A stretch of 64,000 nt of DNA from JAJYKC01 sp035545735 (lineage in GTDB: Bacteria; Acidobacteriota; Terriglobia; Bryobacterales; Bryobacteraceae), in contig DASZXS010000063.1 of NCBI GenBank assembly GCA_035545735.1, positions 1-64,000 on the forward strand. Direction: 5' to 3'. The notes under the pieces were generated by a model. That model was given only the letters and a program-made list of their open reading frames with translations. It was not told where the DNA came from and did not search any database. Position numbers and translations under genes: made by a program. This document shows, piece by piece, positions 44,904-54,196 of the stretch; position 1 is the stretch's first letter; each line of letters begins with the position of its first letter.

Positions 44904-45830
44904 CTAGCCTAACCCGCCCCGCCAATCGACGGCCGCCACCAATTGCGGATTTTCCCTCCAGCCGGGCTCGACCTTGACAAAAAGCTGAAGAAAAATTTTG
45001 CGGTCGAGGAGTTTTTCCATCTCCTGACGCGCCAGGGTGCCAACGCGCTTGAGCATCTCGCCTTTTGCCCCGATGAGGATGGCCTTCTGCCCGGCCCGCT
45101 CGACCAGTATGGTTGCCCCAATGTGCGTCAGCTGCCCTTTTTCCTCCCAGTTGTCGACGATCACGGCAACGGAGTGAGGGACCTCCTGCCGGGTGGCTTC
45201 CAGGATCTTTTCACGGATCAATTCGGCGGCCAGAAAGCGTTCGGGCTGATCGGTGATGTAATCCTCCGGAAACAAGGGCGGACCTTCGGGCAGCCGGGCG
45301 ATCACCAACTCCAGCAACTCCGGCACGCCGTCCCCGCGCAAGGACGAGATGGGAATATATTCTGCGAAATCATAAAGCGCGCGGTAACTCTCAAGGAGCG
45401 GCAGAAGCTTTTGTTTCACCGCTACCTGGTCGATCTTGTTTAGGACGAGAAATGCCGGAGTGTCCTGCTTTCGCAGAATGTCAATCGCGTGAGAATCCTC
45501 CGTTGTCACCGGAAGCGTGGCGTCCGCGATAAAAATCAGCAAGTCGCGCTGGTCGAGCGAGGCGCGGACATGGTCCATCATCCGGCGGTTGAGCAGCGAG
45601 CCGGCCTTGTGAATCCCAGGGGTATCGAGAAACACCACTTGGGCATCCGCACGGGTCAACACGCCTTGAATCGCCGTGCGAGTGGTTTGCGCCTTGCTCG
45701 AAACGATCGCTACTTTATCGCCAACCAGCGCATTCAGGAGGGTCGATTTACCGGCGTTCGGACGCCCCAGAATGGAGACGAATCCGGTACGATGTACAGG
45801 CCCCTCCGCCCGCTCAGGCATGATTTCCAT
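44904..45830 (-). CDS. era: GTPase Era (308 aa)
   Basis: The G-domain motifs are intact: GRPNAGKST (G1), DTPG (G3), NKID (G4), and SSLRGDGV nearby. A C-terminal KH domain (GATILVERAGQKAILIGAKG) follows. Era helps 16S rRNA maturation and 30S assembly. ATG 45830 is favoured, with AAGGTGG about 3 nt upstream; a second ATG at 45821 is possible. The start overlaps the corC-type stop by 17 nt. Confidence 0.93.
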   Translation of the reverse strand: MEIMPERAEGPVHRTGFVSILGRPNAGKSTLLNALVGDKVAIVSSKAQTTRTAIQGVLTRADAQVVFLDTPGIHKAGSLLNRRMMDHVRASLDQRDLLIFIADATLPVTTEDSHAIDILRKQDTPAFLVLNKIDQVAVKQKLLPLLESYRALYDFAEYIPISSLRGDGVPELLELVIARLPEGPPLFPEDYITDQPERFLAAELIREKILEATRQEVPHSVAVIVDNWEEKGQLTHIGATILVERAGQKAILIGAKGEMLKRVGTLARQEMEKLLDRKIFLQLFVKVEPGWRENPQLVAAVDWRGGLG

Positions 45831-47076
45831 TTGCCACCTTGGAGATCCGGACGCGATCCACCCGGAGTTCGTTACCGGCGAGCACTTCGATGCGGATGCC
45901 ATTCCGTTCGACTCCCTCGCCGACCTTGGGAACATGACCGAGCCATTCGGCGGCAAGCCCGCCCACGGTGGTCGACTCGGTTTCCTCCGGCGGGCGGAAG
46001 CCCAGCAATTCCTGCAACCGGCTGACATCCAGGCTCCCCGCGACCACCAATGCCCCGTCCGGGTCCACGCTGACGTCCCGGTCCGGTTCGTGCTCGTCGC
46101 GAATCTCGCCGAGAATCTCCTCGACCAGGTCTTCCATGGTGGCCAGGCCCGCCGTGTTGCCGTATTCATCGACGACAATCGCCATATGCGCGCCGTCGGC
46201 CTGCATTTCCCGGAGGAGCGCGCTCACCGGCTTGCTTTCGGGGACATGGCGGATGGGGCGCAGCAGGTCGCGGATGGTCTTGCGGGCGCGGTCTTCTTCG
46301 TCGAGCTCGAACATGTCTCGGACATGGACGAATCCAATAATCTCATCGATACTTCCTTCGTAAACCGGGATGCGCGAATACTGTTCGTTAATCACAAGCT
46401 GGCGGAGATCCTCAAGGGAACGGTTCGCCGCGATGGCAACTACTTTCGGCCGCGGCGTCATTACTTCGCGGACCGTGGTGTCTCCGAAAGCAAACACCGA
46501 TTGAATGAGCTTGCGGTCGTCGCCTTCGATAATTCCCTCCTCTTCGCCTGCGAGGATCAGCGCCTCGATATCGTCCGCCGGTCCGGATGCTTCGCCGCCC
46601 GCCTGTTCGGGTTCACCCAGCTCCACCAGGCTTTCGAAGAAACCGAGAACGGCCGTAAACGGCCGCACGGCCAACACCAGGATGCGAAATACGGGCACGA
46701 GGGGGAGCAGCCAGCTTCCGGAGGTCTTCCGCAGCATGATCTGCGGCGCCATGTAGCAGGTGACCAGGAGCACTATCCAACTGGCGGCTCCGGCTTGAAG
46801 GAAGACAAGCCAGATGTTCTTGGTTTTCCAATCGAGAATCGGCAGCCAGAGCAGCGTCTGGAGGACGAGGCAGGTGTGTTTCGTCAGCGAAAAAGCCAGC
46901 ATCGCCCGCGGCGAACCCCGGCTGATGCGGTCCTCGACGGACTCCTTGAACAGAGTAAGAGCCGGGATATCGCGCGCCCGGAGCCGCAGGGATTCCATAA
47001 ACAGCAACTGCACGAAGGTGACGACGCAGAGGATCAGCGCCAGCAGGAGACCGGCAAGTATGTACAGAGCAGTCAT
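45814..47076 (-). CDS. CNNM/CorC-HlyC family transporter-type protein (420 aa)
   Basis: Four N-terminal hydrophobic segments (CNNM/DUF21) are followed by a CBS pair (VREVMTPRPKVVAIAAN, YSRIPVYEGSIDEIIGFVHVRD) and a CorC_HlyC domain at the C-terminus (VVGGL-type TTVGGLAAEWLGHVP). Family members handle divalent cations such as Mg or Co. Overlaps of 4 nt with ybeY and 17 nt with era show tight coupling. Confidence 0.9.
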   Translation of the reverse strand: MTALYILAGLLLALILCVVTFVQLLFMESLRLRARDIPALTLFKESVEDRISRGSPRAMLAFSLTKHTCLVLQTLLWLPILDWKTKNIWLVFLQAGAASWIVLLVTCYMAPQIMLRKTSGSWLLPLVPVFRILVLAVRPFTAVLGFFESLVELGEPEQAGGEASGPADDIEALILAGEEEGIIEGDDRKLIQSVFAFGDTTVREVMTPRPKVVAIAANRSLEDLRQLVINEQYSRIPVYEGSIDEIIGFVHVRDMFELDEEDRARKTIRDLLRPIRHVPESKPVSALLREMQADGAHMAIVVDEYGNTAGLATMEDLVEEILGEIRDEHEPDRDVSVDPDGALVVAGSLDVSRLQELLGFRPPEETESTTVGGLAAEWLGHVPKVGEGVERNGIRIEVLAGNELRVDRVRISKVANGNHA

Positions 47077-47543
47077 GCCTCGGCCCGCCTGCTCTTGCCG
47101 CCAGAGACTCTTTCAATGAGACCGGCAGGCAATCCGAAACGCTTCCGCCAGGACAATTCCGCCCGGGCCATGCGTCCATTGTCCCGTTCGTGATCCATGC
47201 CGGCGAGGTGGAGCGCGCCGTGGGTCATCAGAATGCAAAGCTCTTTCTCGACGGAATGCCTGAATTCGCGGGCCTGCTCGCGTGCGCGGTCGATCGAGAT
47301 CGCGATTTCACCCAGGCTCGAAGATTCGCCCGAAGGAAACGACAACACGTCGGTGGGATAGTCCTTCGCCCGAAACTCGCGGTTCAAGCGCCGCAACTCG
47401 GCGTCGGTGGTAATGAGACAACAAAACGGGCGGCCTTTCACTACTTCTTTTCGAAGGCGGGCAGCAAAGCGAATCAGCCGCGGCCGGGAGAGGCCGCCGG
47501 TACGAACCTGAAATAGGACAGTAGGGCCAGCGTCGGACGGCAT
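47073..47543 (-). CDS. ybeY: Endoribonuclease YbeY (156 aa)
   Basis: The metal-binding signature HGALHLAGMDHE has all three histidines, preceded by NREFRAKDYPTDVLSFPSG. YbeY processes the 3' end of 16S rRNA and takes part in ribosome quality control. It is the second gene in the conserved phoH-ybeY-corC-era order, with a 6-nt gap to phoH. Confidence 0.95.
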   Translation of the reverse strand: MPSDAGPTVLFQVRTGGLSRPRLIRFAARLRKEVVKGRPFCCLITTDAELRRLNREFRAKDYPTDVLSFPSGESSSLGEIAISIDRAREQAREFRHSVEKELCILMTHGALHLAGMDHERDNGRMARAELSWRKRFGLPAGLIERVSGGKSRRAEA

Positions 47544-47549
47544 CGGAAT

Positions 47550-48587
47550 TTAAGCCGCTGGTTCGTCCGGAGAAACGGGCGCGTCCCCGGCGCCGTATGT
47601 TTCCGGATCGGAGAGTTTCAGAGCCAATTGCCGGCTTGCCCCGGTCATGTCGTTGTAACGTTCATACGCTTTGACGATGCGCTGCACCAGAGGGTGGCGC
47701 ACAACGTCGCTATCGTCGAAGCGGACGAAACTGATTCCTTCCACGCCGCGCAGGACTTCAACCGCGTCGAGGAGGCCGCTCCGCTTGCCCGGAGGGAGAT
47801 CGATCTGGGTGAGATCGCCGTTCACCACCATCTTGGAACTGGCGCCCTGGCGGGTGAGGACCATCTTCATCTGCTCCGGAGTGCTATTCTGCGCCTCGTC
47901 CAGGATGATGAAGCTATCGTTCAGCGTGCGCCCGCGCATGAACGCGATCGGTGCGACTTCGATCACCTGGCGCTCCAACATCTTCTCCACCTTTTCGACT
48001 TCCAGCATGTCGTAGATGGCGTCGTAGAGTGGGCGCAGATAAGGGTCCACTTTCTCCTGCACGCTGCCGGGCAGGAAGCCGAGACGCTCTCCCGCTTCGA
48101 CGGCGGGCCGGGTGAGAATAATCCGGCTGACACGTTTGTTGAGATATGCCGACACCGCCATGGCAACGGCGAGGTAGGTTTTGCCGGTGCCGGCCGGACC
48201 CACCCCGAAGGTGAGGTCCGTGCGTTCGATGGCCTCCACGTAGCGGCGCTGGTTCACGGTTTTCGGAGCGAGGGCCTTTTTCCCGAAATTGCGCTGCTTA
48301 CCGCTCTGAACCAGGGCGCGCAGGCTGACCTCGGGATCCTCCGTCACCACGCGCAAATAGCTTTTCAGGTCGCCATTGGCAAAGGTCTGCCCTTCCTTTA
48401 CCAGCGCGGCGTAGTCCTCAAGAATGGAAGCCGCGCGCGCGACGTTCTGCGTTTCCCCTTCAATCTGCACACTGTCATTCATCAAGCTGGTCCGTACATT
48501 GAGCGCCTCTTCCAGAAGATGAATGTTTTCATCGCGGGTACCGAAGAGAGGCTCAATGCCACGGGAAATCTGGACAGAAATGGTCAT
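47550..48587 (-). CDS. phoH: PhoH-like ATPase (345 aa)
   Basis: The Walker A GPAGTGKTYLAV and Walker B SFIILDEAQN motifs are clear. An N-terminal region with ENIHLLEEALNVRTSL and IEGETQNVARAASILE is typical of PhoH/YbeZ. It interacts with YbeY in ribosome and RNA metabolism. It heads the operon. An AGGAGG sequence lies about 16 nt before the ATG, further away than usual. Confidence 0.95.
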   Translation of the reverse strand: MTISVQISRGIEPLFGTRDENIHLLEEALNVRTSLMNDSVQIEGETQNVARAASILEDYAALVKEGQTFANGDLKSYLRVVTEDPEVSLRALVQSGKQRNFGKKALAPKTVNQRRYVEAIERTDLTFGVGPAGTGKTYLAVAMAVSAYLNKRVSRIILTRPAVEAGERLGFLPGSVQEKVDPYLRPLYDAIYDMLEVEKVEKMLERQVIEVAPIAFMRGRTLNDSFIILDEAQNSTPEQMKMVLTRQGASSKMVVNGDLTQIDLPPGKRSGLLDAVEVLRGVEGISFVRFDDSDVVRHPLVQRIVKAYERYNDMTGASRQLALKLSDPETYGAGDAPVSPDEPAA

Positions 48588-48789
48588 AGGCGGGGAAGGC
48601 CCGTTACCTCCTCACAAGCATGAAATTTAAACCGTGGAAATGCGTGGGCCAGAAGAGCAAACCAGTCCGCGAGCGCGGATCCAAAACGAACATCTGTTTT
48701 GACTATACCAGAGCCGGGGAACCGTCAACTGCGTGAATTTCCTTCCGCAAACGGCCGCGCGGGTGAAAACTCGAATATCGTGGATGGTG

Positions 48790-49539
48790 ATGAATCTCAA
48801 GAATAAAGTGGGCCTGGTAACGGGTGGGACAAAGGGAATCGGCGCGGCGATTGCCGTCGCCTTGGCCGCGCAGGGTGCCGACGTGGCCATCAACGGGCGG
48901 CATGACAACCCGGAAGCACGCGAAGTGCTGACGCGCATCGAGCAGGCCGGACGGCGCGCCTACCTCGCCATTGCCGACGTGAGCGCGCCGGCGGAAGCCG
49001 CACGAATCGTGGAAGAGACTCGCGAAACGCTCGGGCCTGTGGATATCCTGGTGCACAGCGCGGGAGGTCCGGCGCCGGGCGACGTCCTCGGCGTCAGCAC
49101 AGAAGCCTGGTACGCCGCTTTCGACATCCATGTTCACGCCGCGTTCCACCTGTGCCGGGCCGCCATTCCGGAGATGAAGCGCAAGCGCCAGGGATCGATC
49201 ATCCTGGTTTCATCGGTGGCCGCGCTGCGCGGCTGCCCGGGCGCGGTCGCATACAGCACCGTGAAGGCGGCGCTCCCGCAATTCACCCGCAGCCTGGCGC
49301 GCGACCTCGGCGCCGACAACATCCGGGTAAATTGCATTGCGCCCGGGATCATACGAACGGCGTTTCACCAGCATATGACGGCGGAACAGGCGCGTCATAA
49401 CATTGAAAACCGGATACCCCTCCATCGCGAAGGCACGGCGGAGGACGTCGCGGAAATGGTGCTCGCGATGGTGACGAATGAGTTTATGACCGGAGAAACG
49501 GTGACGGTGGACGGCGGCATGACCATGCGCATCGTCTAG
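48790..49539 (+). CDS. SDR-family oxidoreductase (249 aa)
   Basis: The TGGTKGIGAAIAVAL Rossmann motif, the VSSVAAL serine and the catalytic YSTVK pair (Y-x-x-x-K) are all present, with the C-terminal EFMTGETVTVDGG. ATG 48790 is preferred (GGATGG just upstream); the frame is open to 48733. It reduces a carbonyl or oxidises an alcohol with NAD(P). No neighbour indicates the substrate. Confidence 0.88.
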   Translation: MNLKNKVGLVTGGTKGIGAAIAVALAAQGADVAINGRHDNPEAREVLTRIEQAGRRAYLAIADVSAPAEAARIVEETRETLGPVDILVHSAGGPAPGDVLGVSTEAWYAAFDIHVHAAFHLCRAAIPEMKRKRQGSIILVSSVAALRGCPGAVAYSTVKAALPQFTRSLARDLGADNIRVNCIAPGIIRTAFHQHMTAEQARHNIENRIPLHREGTAEDVAEMVLAMVTNEFMTGETVTVDGGMTMRIV

Positions 49540-49550
49540 CGTCCTGTCTT

Positions 49551-49700
49551 ATACCAGGGTTGCCCGAGCGGTCAACCCATGATTACAAGCGTCACGGCAC
49601 AACGACGCTGTTTGCGGCCTTCAATATTCTCAACGGGAAGGTGCCAGAACCGCCACCAGCGACAGCAACCCGCCTGTTTCGTTTGCGTCGATCACTTTCA
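49551..49700 (+). mobile_element. Remnant of an IS630-family transposase
   Basis: Residues encoded from 49560 (STHDYKRHGTTTLFAAFNIL) match the conserved core of IS630 transposases around THDYxRHGTTxLFAA. The frame then shifts by one, and NGRCQNRHQRQQ continues the similarity. It is only about 50 codons long with no ends, so the element is dead. It begins directly after the SDR stop codon. Confidence 0.6.
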
Positions 49701-49701
49701 T

Positions 49702-49788
49702 TTGCTTCAACACAAGCGTCAGATGGACGAACAGCGGCGGGCCGCGCTCCGGGAACTGGCCGCATATGACCAAGAACTCGGAATGTGA
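49702..49788 (+). pseudogene. C-terminal remnant of a PIN-partner antitoxin
   Basis: The frame ends in QMDEQRRAALRELAAYDQELGM and a TGA, the helical tail typical of excisionase-type antitoxins encoded just upstream of PIN toxins. The N-terminal DNA-binding part is missing and is replaced by the IS630 remnant. Confidence 0.45.
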
Positions 49789-49791
49789 GCG

Positions 49792-50051
49792 GTGGCGAGT
49801 TTTACGGCATTCCATGACGCCGACGTGCTGTACGGCTCACAGTTGCGCAAATTTGCTGATGCACCTGGCCTTGACAGGGCTGTTCCGCGCAAAGTGGTCC
49901 GCTAGCGTGCACGAGGAATGGATGACCAGACTGTTGCGGAACCGTCCGGACTTGACGCGCGAGAAGCTTGAGCGGACGCAGATGCTCATGGACAAACACG
50001 CGGAGGATGCACTCGTCACCGGCTACGAAGACTTGATCGACGGCCTGCCGG
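49792..50051 (+). pseudogene. Frameshifted and truncated PIN-domain toxin
   Basis: From GTG 49792 the frame reads ASFTAFHDADVLYGSQLRK with the first PIN acidic residue. It then shifts by +1 within AAATTT (49849-49854) and continues as LLMHLALTGLFRAKW, HEEWMTRLLRNRPDLTREKLERT and LVTGYEDLIDGL. The expected C-terminal DPDDRH-type part is lost. A one-base sequencing error could explain the shift, but not the lost end. Confidence 0.6.
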
Positions 50052-50062
50052 GCGCCGGAACT

Positions 50063-50374
50063 CTAGCGGTTCACGCGGAGGCTCTGCAAGCCTCGAAAGA
50101 GCCTCAGCCGTCCAAATACAAGCAACGACGCGGCGTACATCGCCGCCGACGCCACAATGGCGAACACGTCCACCGGCAGGGCGCTCCAGAAACCGGCGTT
50201 CCGGAATCCGAGCACCATAAAGTAAGGCGTGAAGGCAATCAGCACCGACAGCATCTTTGTGGCGCGGGTGACTTCGAGCGAACGGTGGCAACCGGAGCAC
50301 GCCGTCCCGGAGAACACCGCGATCCTCAGCATTTCGCGCCAGGAGATCTTCCGGCTACAAAAAGGGCAAGCCAT
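50063..50374 (-). CDS. Small zinc-ribbon membrane protein (103 aa)
   Basis: Two Cys-x-x-Cys pairs (CPFCSRKISW, CSGCHRSL) form a zinc-ribbon-like N-terminus. Two hydrophobic helices follow (MLSVLIAFTPYFMVLGF, VFAIVASAAMYAASLLVF). The family is not recognised. It probably sits in the inner membrane with the ribbon in the cytosol. It is antisense to the end of the broken PIN gene. Confidence 0.65.
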   Translation of the reverse strand: MACPFCSRKISWREMLRIAVFSGTACSGCHRSLEVTRATKMLSVLIAFTPYFMVLGFRNAGFWSALPVDVFAIVASAAMYAASLLVFGRLRLFRGLQSLRVNR

Positions 50375-50542
50375 AGTTCGGCAACTCCGCCGTCGAGGCT
50401 ATCACAGGTTTCAGGGCGGTTTCAATTGGGGGCGGCACCATTTGCGCCCTCGCTCCCGTTCGGCTCCAGATTCCGATGGCACGGCGTCGCTGCACAGCGA
50501 ATAGACGGTAGGAGCTTTCCGGTCATGTCAAAATGAAATCAC

Positions 50543-53146
50543 ATGACGGGAAACGAGGTCCGGCAGCACTTTCTTGACTATTTTTCTGCCCGCGGTCATC
50601 GCGTGGTGCGTAGTTCGTCCCTGGTGCCGGCAAACGATCCGACGCTGCTGTTCACCAACGCCGGGATGAATCAGTTCAAGGATGTCTTCACCGGGTTTGA
50701 AAAACGCGATTATAACCGCGCCGCGAGTTCACAGAAATGCGTGCGGGCGGGCGGGAAGCACAACGATCTGGATAATGTCGGATACACTCGCCGCCATCAT
50801 ACTTTCTTCGAGATGCTGGGCAATTTTTCCTTCGGCGACTATTTCAAGGCTGATGCGATCGCCTTCGCCTGGGAGCTGATTACCAAGGATTTCGGGCTAT
50901 CCAAGGATCGGCTCTATGTGACGATTTTCCGCGAGGATGACGACGCTCACGAGCTGTGGCAGAAGGTGGCGGGCGTGCCGGCGGACCGGATTTTCCGCCT
51001 GGGGGAAAAGGATAATTTCTGGCAAATGGGCGAGACGGGTCCGTGCGGCCCCTGCTCGGAGATTCATTATGATTACGGCCCGGAGGCGGCTGAGCCGGGC
51101 CGCGAAAACGAGCAGTTTCCCGACGACGGGGGCGGCCGCTTTGTCGAGATCTGGAACCTGGTGTTCATGCAGTTCGACCGAGACGCCTCGGGGAAAATGA
51201 CACCGCTGCCCCGCCCCTCGATCGACACGGGCATGGGCCTGGAACGCATTGCCGCGGTATTGCAGGGCAAGCTGTCCAACTATGAGACAGACCTGATCCG
51301 TCCGGTGATCGATAAAGCCGCGGCGCTGTTTGGAACCTCCTATGGCGCAGACGAGCGTACCGACACGGCTCTCCGCATCAACGCAGACCACGCGCGGGCG
51401 GCAGCCTTTCTAATTCATGACGGAGTGCTCCCTTCGAACGAGGGGCGCGGGTACGTTCTTCGGAAGATCATGCGCCGCGCGATGCGCAACGCTCGCATGG
51501 CGGGCCGCACGGATCCGTACCTGTATGAACTCACCGGGTTTGTCGCCGAGCTGATGAAGCCCGGCTACCCCGAAATGATCGAGAGTATTCCGCGCGTGGC
51601 GCGGGTCGTGAGGGAGGAAGAGCACCGCTACGCGACCACGTTTCAGATTGCCGAAAAGGTGTTTCTGGAGGAAGCGAAGACTGCCGCTGAGGGCCGGCTG
51701 CCGGGCGCATCCGCCTTTAAGCTGTACGACACTTACGGTCTCGCGCTGGACGAACAGGAAGAGATGGCCCGCGAGCGCGGCCTGACCATCGACCACGACG
51801 GCTTCACCGCGGAGATGGAAAAGCAGCGCACGCGCGCGCGGCTTTCCTGGCGGGGCGCGGACAAGGCGAATGTTCCGGAAGTCTACAAATCGCTTCCGAA
51901 GACGGAGTTCATCGGGCGCGAGACCCTGGACGCTCCCGTGACCGTCAGCCGGGTGATCGAACAGGACGGCCGGAAAGAACTCGTGCTGGACCGCACGCCG
52001 TTCTACGCCGAGGCCGGCGGTCAGGTCGGCGATACCGGGATTTTGATCTCCCAGACGACCGGCGAACCGGTCGCGGTGGTGGAAAACACATACAAGCCCG
52101 CGCCTGGAGCGCACGTTCATCAGGTGCGATTGCTTGGTGAAGTGAAGCCCGGCGAGACGCTACTGGCAAAGGTGGATACCGGCAAGCGCGGGTCCACGAT
52201 GCGCAATCATACCGCGACACACCTGCTGCACGCAGCGCTGCGTACCGTGCTCGGAAAGCACGTAAAGCAGGCGGGCAGCGTGGTGGATCCCGGCCGCCTG
52301 CGCTTCGATTTCACGCACTATGCCGCGATGGACCCGGAAGAAGTGGCGGAAGTAGAGCGGCTGGCCAACGAGGAAATACTCCGTAATATCGAAGTTTCGA
52401 CGAACATCATGAGCCTCGACGATGCCCTGAAGACGGGGGCCATGGCGCTGTTTGGCGAAAAATACGGCGATGAGGTCCGGGTTGTCTCCATCTCGGATTT
52501 CAGCAAGGAATTGTGCGGAGGCACTCACGTTCAGCGAACCGGCGATATCGGCGTTTGCAAGATTGTGTATGAAGGCAGCATTTCGGCGGGCGTGCGCCGT
52601 ATCGAAGCCGTCACCGGGGAAGGCGCTCTGCGGCGGTTCCGCGAGGCTTTGAATTCTCTGCACCGGATCTCGGAAACCGTACGGGCCGGCGAAGCCGATG
52701 TGATTCCGCAGGTGGAGAAACTGCTGGAAGAAAACCGGGCGCTCGAAAAGCATCTCGAACAGCTCAAGACGAAGCTGGCGCAGTCGCGCGCGGGATCAAT
52801 TGAAGAATCGGCCCGGACACTGAAAGGGGTAAAGGTGCTGGCGGCCGAAGCGCCGGGGCTGGACCGGTCGCAGCTCCGAACGCTCGCCGATTCCCTGCGC
52901 AACAAGTGGAAGACCGCCGTGGTGGTGCTGGCGTCTTCGGAAGATTCGAGCGTTTCCATCGTTACGGCGGTCACCAAAGACCTTACCGGCAAGGTTCATG
53001 CCGGAAAACTCGCGGGCGCGGTGGCACAGGCGGTGGGCGGCAAAGGCGGCGGACGTCCGGATATGGCGGAGGCCGGGGGCAAGGAACCCGCCAAGCTCGG
53101 GAAAGCGCTATCGGATGTTTACGCCTCGGTTGAGGGAATGTTGTAG
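50543..53146 (+). CDS. alaS: Alanyl-tRNA synthetase (867 aa)
   Basis: The catalytic core starts at FLDYFSARGHRVVRSSSLVP and contains FTNAGMNQFKD and RRHHTFFEMLGNFSFGDYF. The editing domain has the zinc ligands H556 and H560 (HTATHLLH) and C658/H662 (CGGTH). A C-Ala-type domain follows at the end. It charges tRNA-Ala. The length is normal. The stop codon directly adjoins the GTG of the next gene. Confidence 0.96.
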   Translation: MTGNEVRQHFLDYFSARGHRVVRSSSLVPANDPTLLFTNAGMNQFKDVFTGFEKRDYNRAASSQKCVRAGGKHNDLDNVGYTRRHHTFFEMLGNFSFGDYFKADAIAFAWELITKDFGLSKDRLYVTIFREDDDAHELWQKVAGVPADRIFRLGEKDNFWQMGETGPCGPCSEIHYDYGPEAAEPGRENEQFPDDGGGRFVEIWNLVFMQFDRDASGKMTPLPRPSIDTGMGLERIAAVLQGKLSNYETDLIRPVIDKAAALFGTSYGADERTDTALRINADHARAAAFLIHDGVLPSNEGRGYVLRKIMRRAMRNARMAGRTDPYLYELTGFVAELMKPGYPEMIESIPRVARVVREEEHRYATTFQIAEKVFLEEAKTAAEGRLPGASAFKLYDTYGLALDEQEEMARERGLTIDHDGFTAEMEKQRTRARLSWRGADKANVPEVYKSLPKTEFIGRETLDAPVTVSRVIEQDGRKELVLDRTPFYAEAGGQVGDTGILISQTTGEPVAVVENTYKPAPGAHVHQVRLLGEVKPGETLLAKVDTGKRGSTMRNHTATHLLHAALRTVLGKHVKQAGSVVDPGRLRFDFTHYAAMDPEEVAEVERLANEEILRNIEVSTNIMSLDDALKTGAMALFGEKYGDEVRVVSISDFSKELCGGTHVQRTGDIGVCKIVYEGSISAGVRRIEAVTGEGALRRFREALNSLHRISETVRAGEADVIPQVEKLLEENRALEKHLEQLKTKLAQSRAGSIEESARTLKGVKVLAAEAPGLDRSQLRTLADSLRNKWKTAVVVLASSEDSSVSIVTAVTKDLTGKVHAGKLAGAVAQAVGGKGGGRPDMAEAGGKEPAKLGKALSDVYASVEGML

Positions 53147-54142
53147 GTGCCGGAAGAATACGATGCCATCGTCATCGGCGCGGGCCCGACGGGCCTCGCC
53201 TGCGGAATCGAGCTGAAACGGCGCGGTGTGAAAGCCGTGCTGATCGATAAGGGGTGCGTGGTGAATTCCATCTACCACTACCCCACCAACATGGTGTTCT
53301 TCACCACCCCGGAGCTGCTCGAAATCGGCGATATTCCGATGACGTCGCTCAACGAAAAACCCGGGCGCACCGAAGCGCTCAAGTATTACCGCCGCGTGGC
53401 GGACCACTATCATCTCGACATCCATCAATACGAAAAGGTGCTTTCGGTGGAAGGCTCGGACGGATGTTTCACGGTAGTGAGCGCGCTCCGGAAATACAGC
53501 ACAAAGAAGATTGTCCTCTCGACCGGGTATTACGACATTCCGAATCGCTTGGACGTGCCCGGCGAAAATCTCGGCAAAGTCATCCACTATTACAAAGAGG
53601 CGCACCCTTACTACAACCATGACGTGATCGTGGTGGGAGCCAAAAACTCCGCGGCGATCGCGGCGCTTGAGTTGTTTTGGACCGGAGCCCGAGTGACGCT
53701 GGTGCACCGCGGCGGCGAGATGTCGAACAAAATCAAGTACTGGATCAAGCCGAACATCGAGAACCGGATCAAGAACGGCGAGGTGAAAGCCTACTTCCAT
53801 TCCCGGATCGTCGAGATCCGCCCGAAGGAAGTGGTCCTCCGTACGCCCGAGGGAGAGGTCACGCTGGCGAACGACTTTGTTTTCGCAATGACCGGCTACC
53901 GTCCGGACCTCGAATTTCTCGGATCGATCGGCATCCGGCTCGACGAAAAGACGCAGCGGCCGCGCACCAACCCCGAGACGCTCGAAAGCGACCGCGCGGG
54001 GGTATATCTTGCCGGAGTCATCGTTGCCGGGATGCACACCAACGAAATTTTCATCGAAAACGGGCGGTTTCACGGCGAAAAAATCGCTAAGGCGATCGCC
54101 TCGGCTTTGCGCGTATCCCCGGCGGCCGCAAGAAACGCGTAG
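53147..54142 (+). CDS. YpdA-like FAD/NAD(P) disulfide reductase (331 aa)
   Basis: Two Rossmann motifs, VIGAGPTGLACGIELKRRG and VVVGAKNSAAIAALELF, and the typical PTNMVFFTTPELLEIGDIP segment match YpdA (bacillithiol disulfide reductase) proteins. It would keep bacillithiol or a related low-molecular-weight thiol reduced. Translation starts at GTG with zero spacing after the alaS stop, so the genes are co-transcribed. Confidence 0.85.
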   Translation: MPEEYDAIVIGAGPTGLACGIELKRRGVKAVLIDKGCVVNSIYHYPTNMVFFTTPELLEIGDIPMTSLNEKPGRTEALKYYRRVADHYHLDIHQYEKVLSVEGSDGCFTVVSALRKYSTKKIVLSTGYYDIPNRLDVPGENLGKVIHYYKEAHPYYNHDVIVVGAKNSAAIAALELFWTGARVTLVHRGGEMSNKIKYWIKPNIENRIKNGEVKAYFHSRIVEIRPKEVVLRTPEGEVTLANDFVFAMTGYRPDLEFLGSIGIRLDEKTQRPRTNPETLESDRAGVYLAGVIVAGMHTNEIFIENGRFHGEKIAKAIASALRVSPAAARNA

Positions 54143-54183
54143 AAAAAACGCAGTTCGTTTCGGCGGCTCGCTCCACTTTCCGG

Positions 54184-54189
54184 TATTAT
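54184..54189 (+). promoter_or_regulatory. -10 element TATTAT before epimerase gene (leaderless)
   Basis: TATTAT ends 7 nt before ATG 54197 and no Shine-Dalgarno sequence fits in the gap. Confidence 0.45.
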
Positions 54190-54196
54190 TTACGGC

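Noticed and set aside
45676..47193. 505-codon open frame antisense to the corC-type gene and era
   Set aside because: It covers two conserved housekeeping genes and shows no domain pattern.
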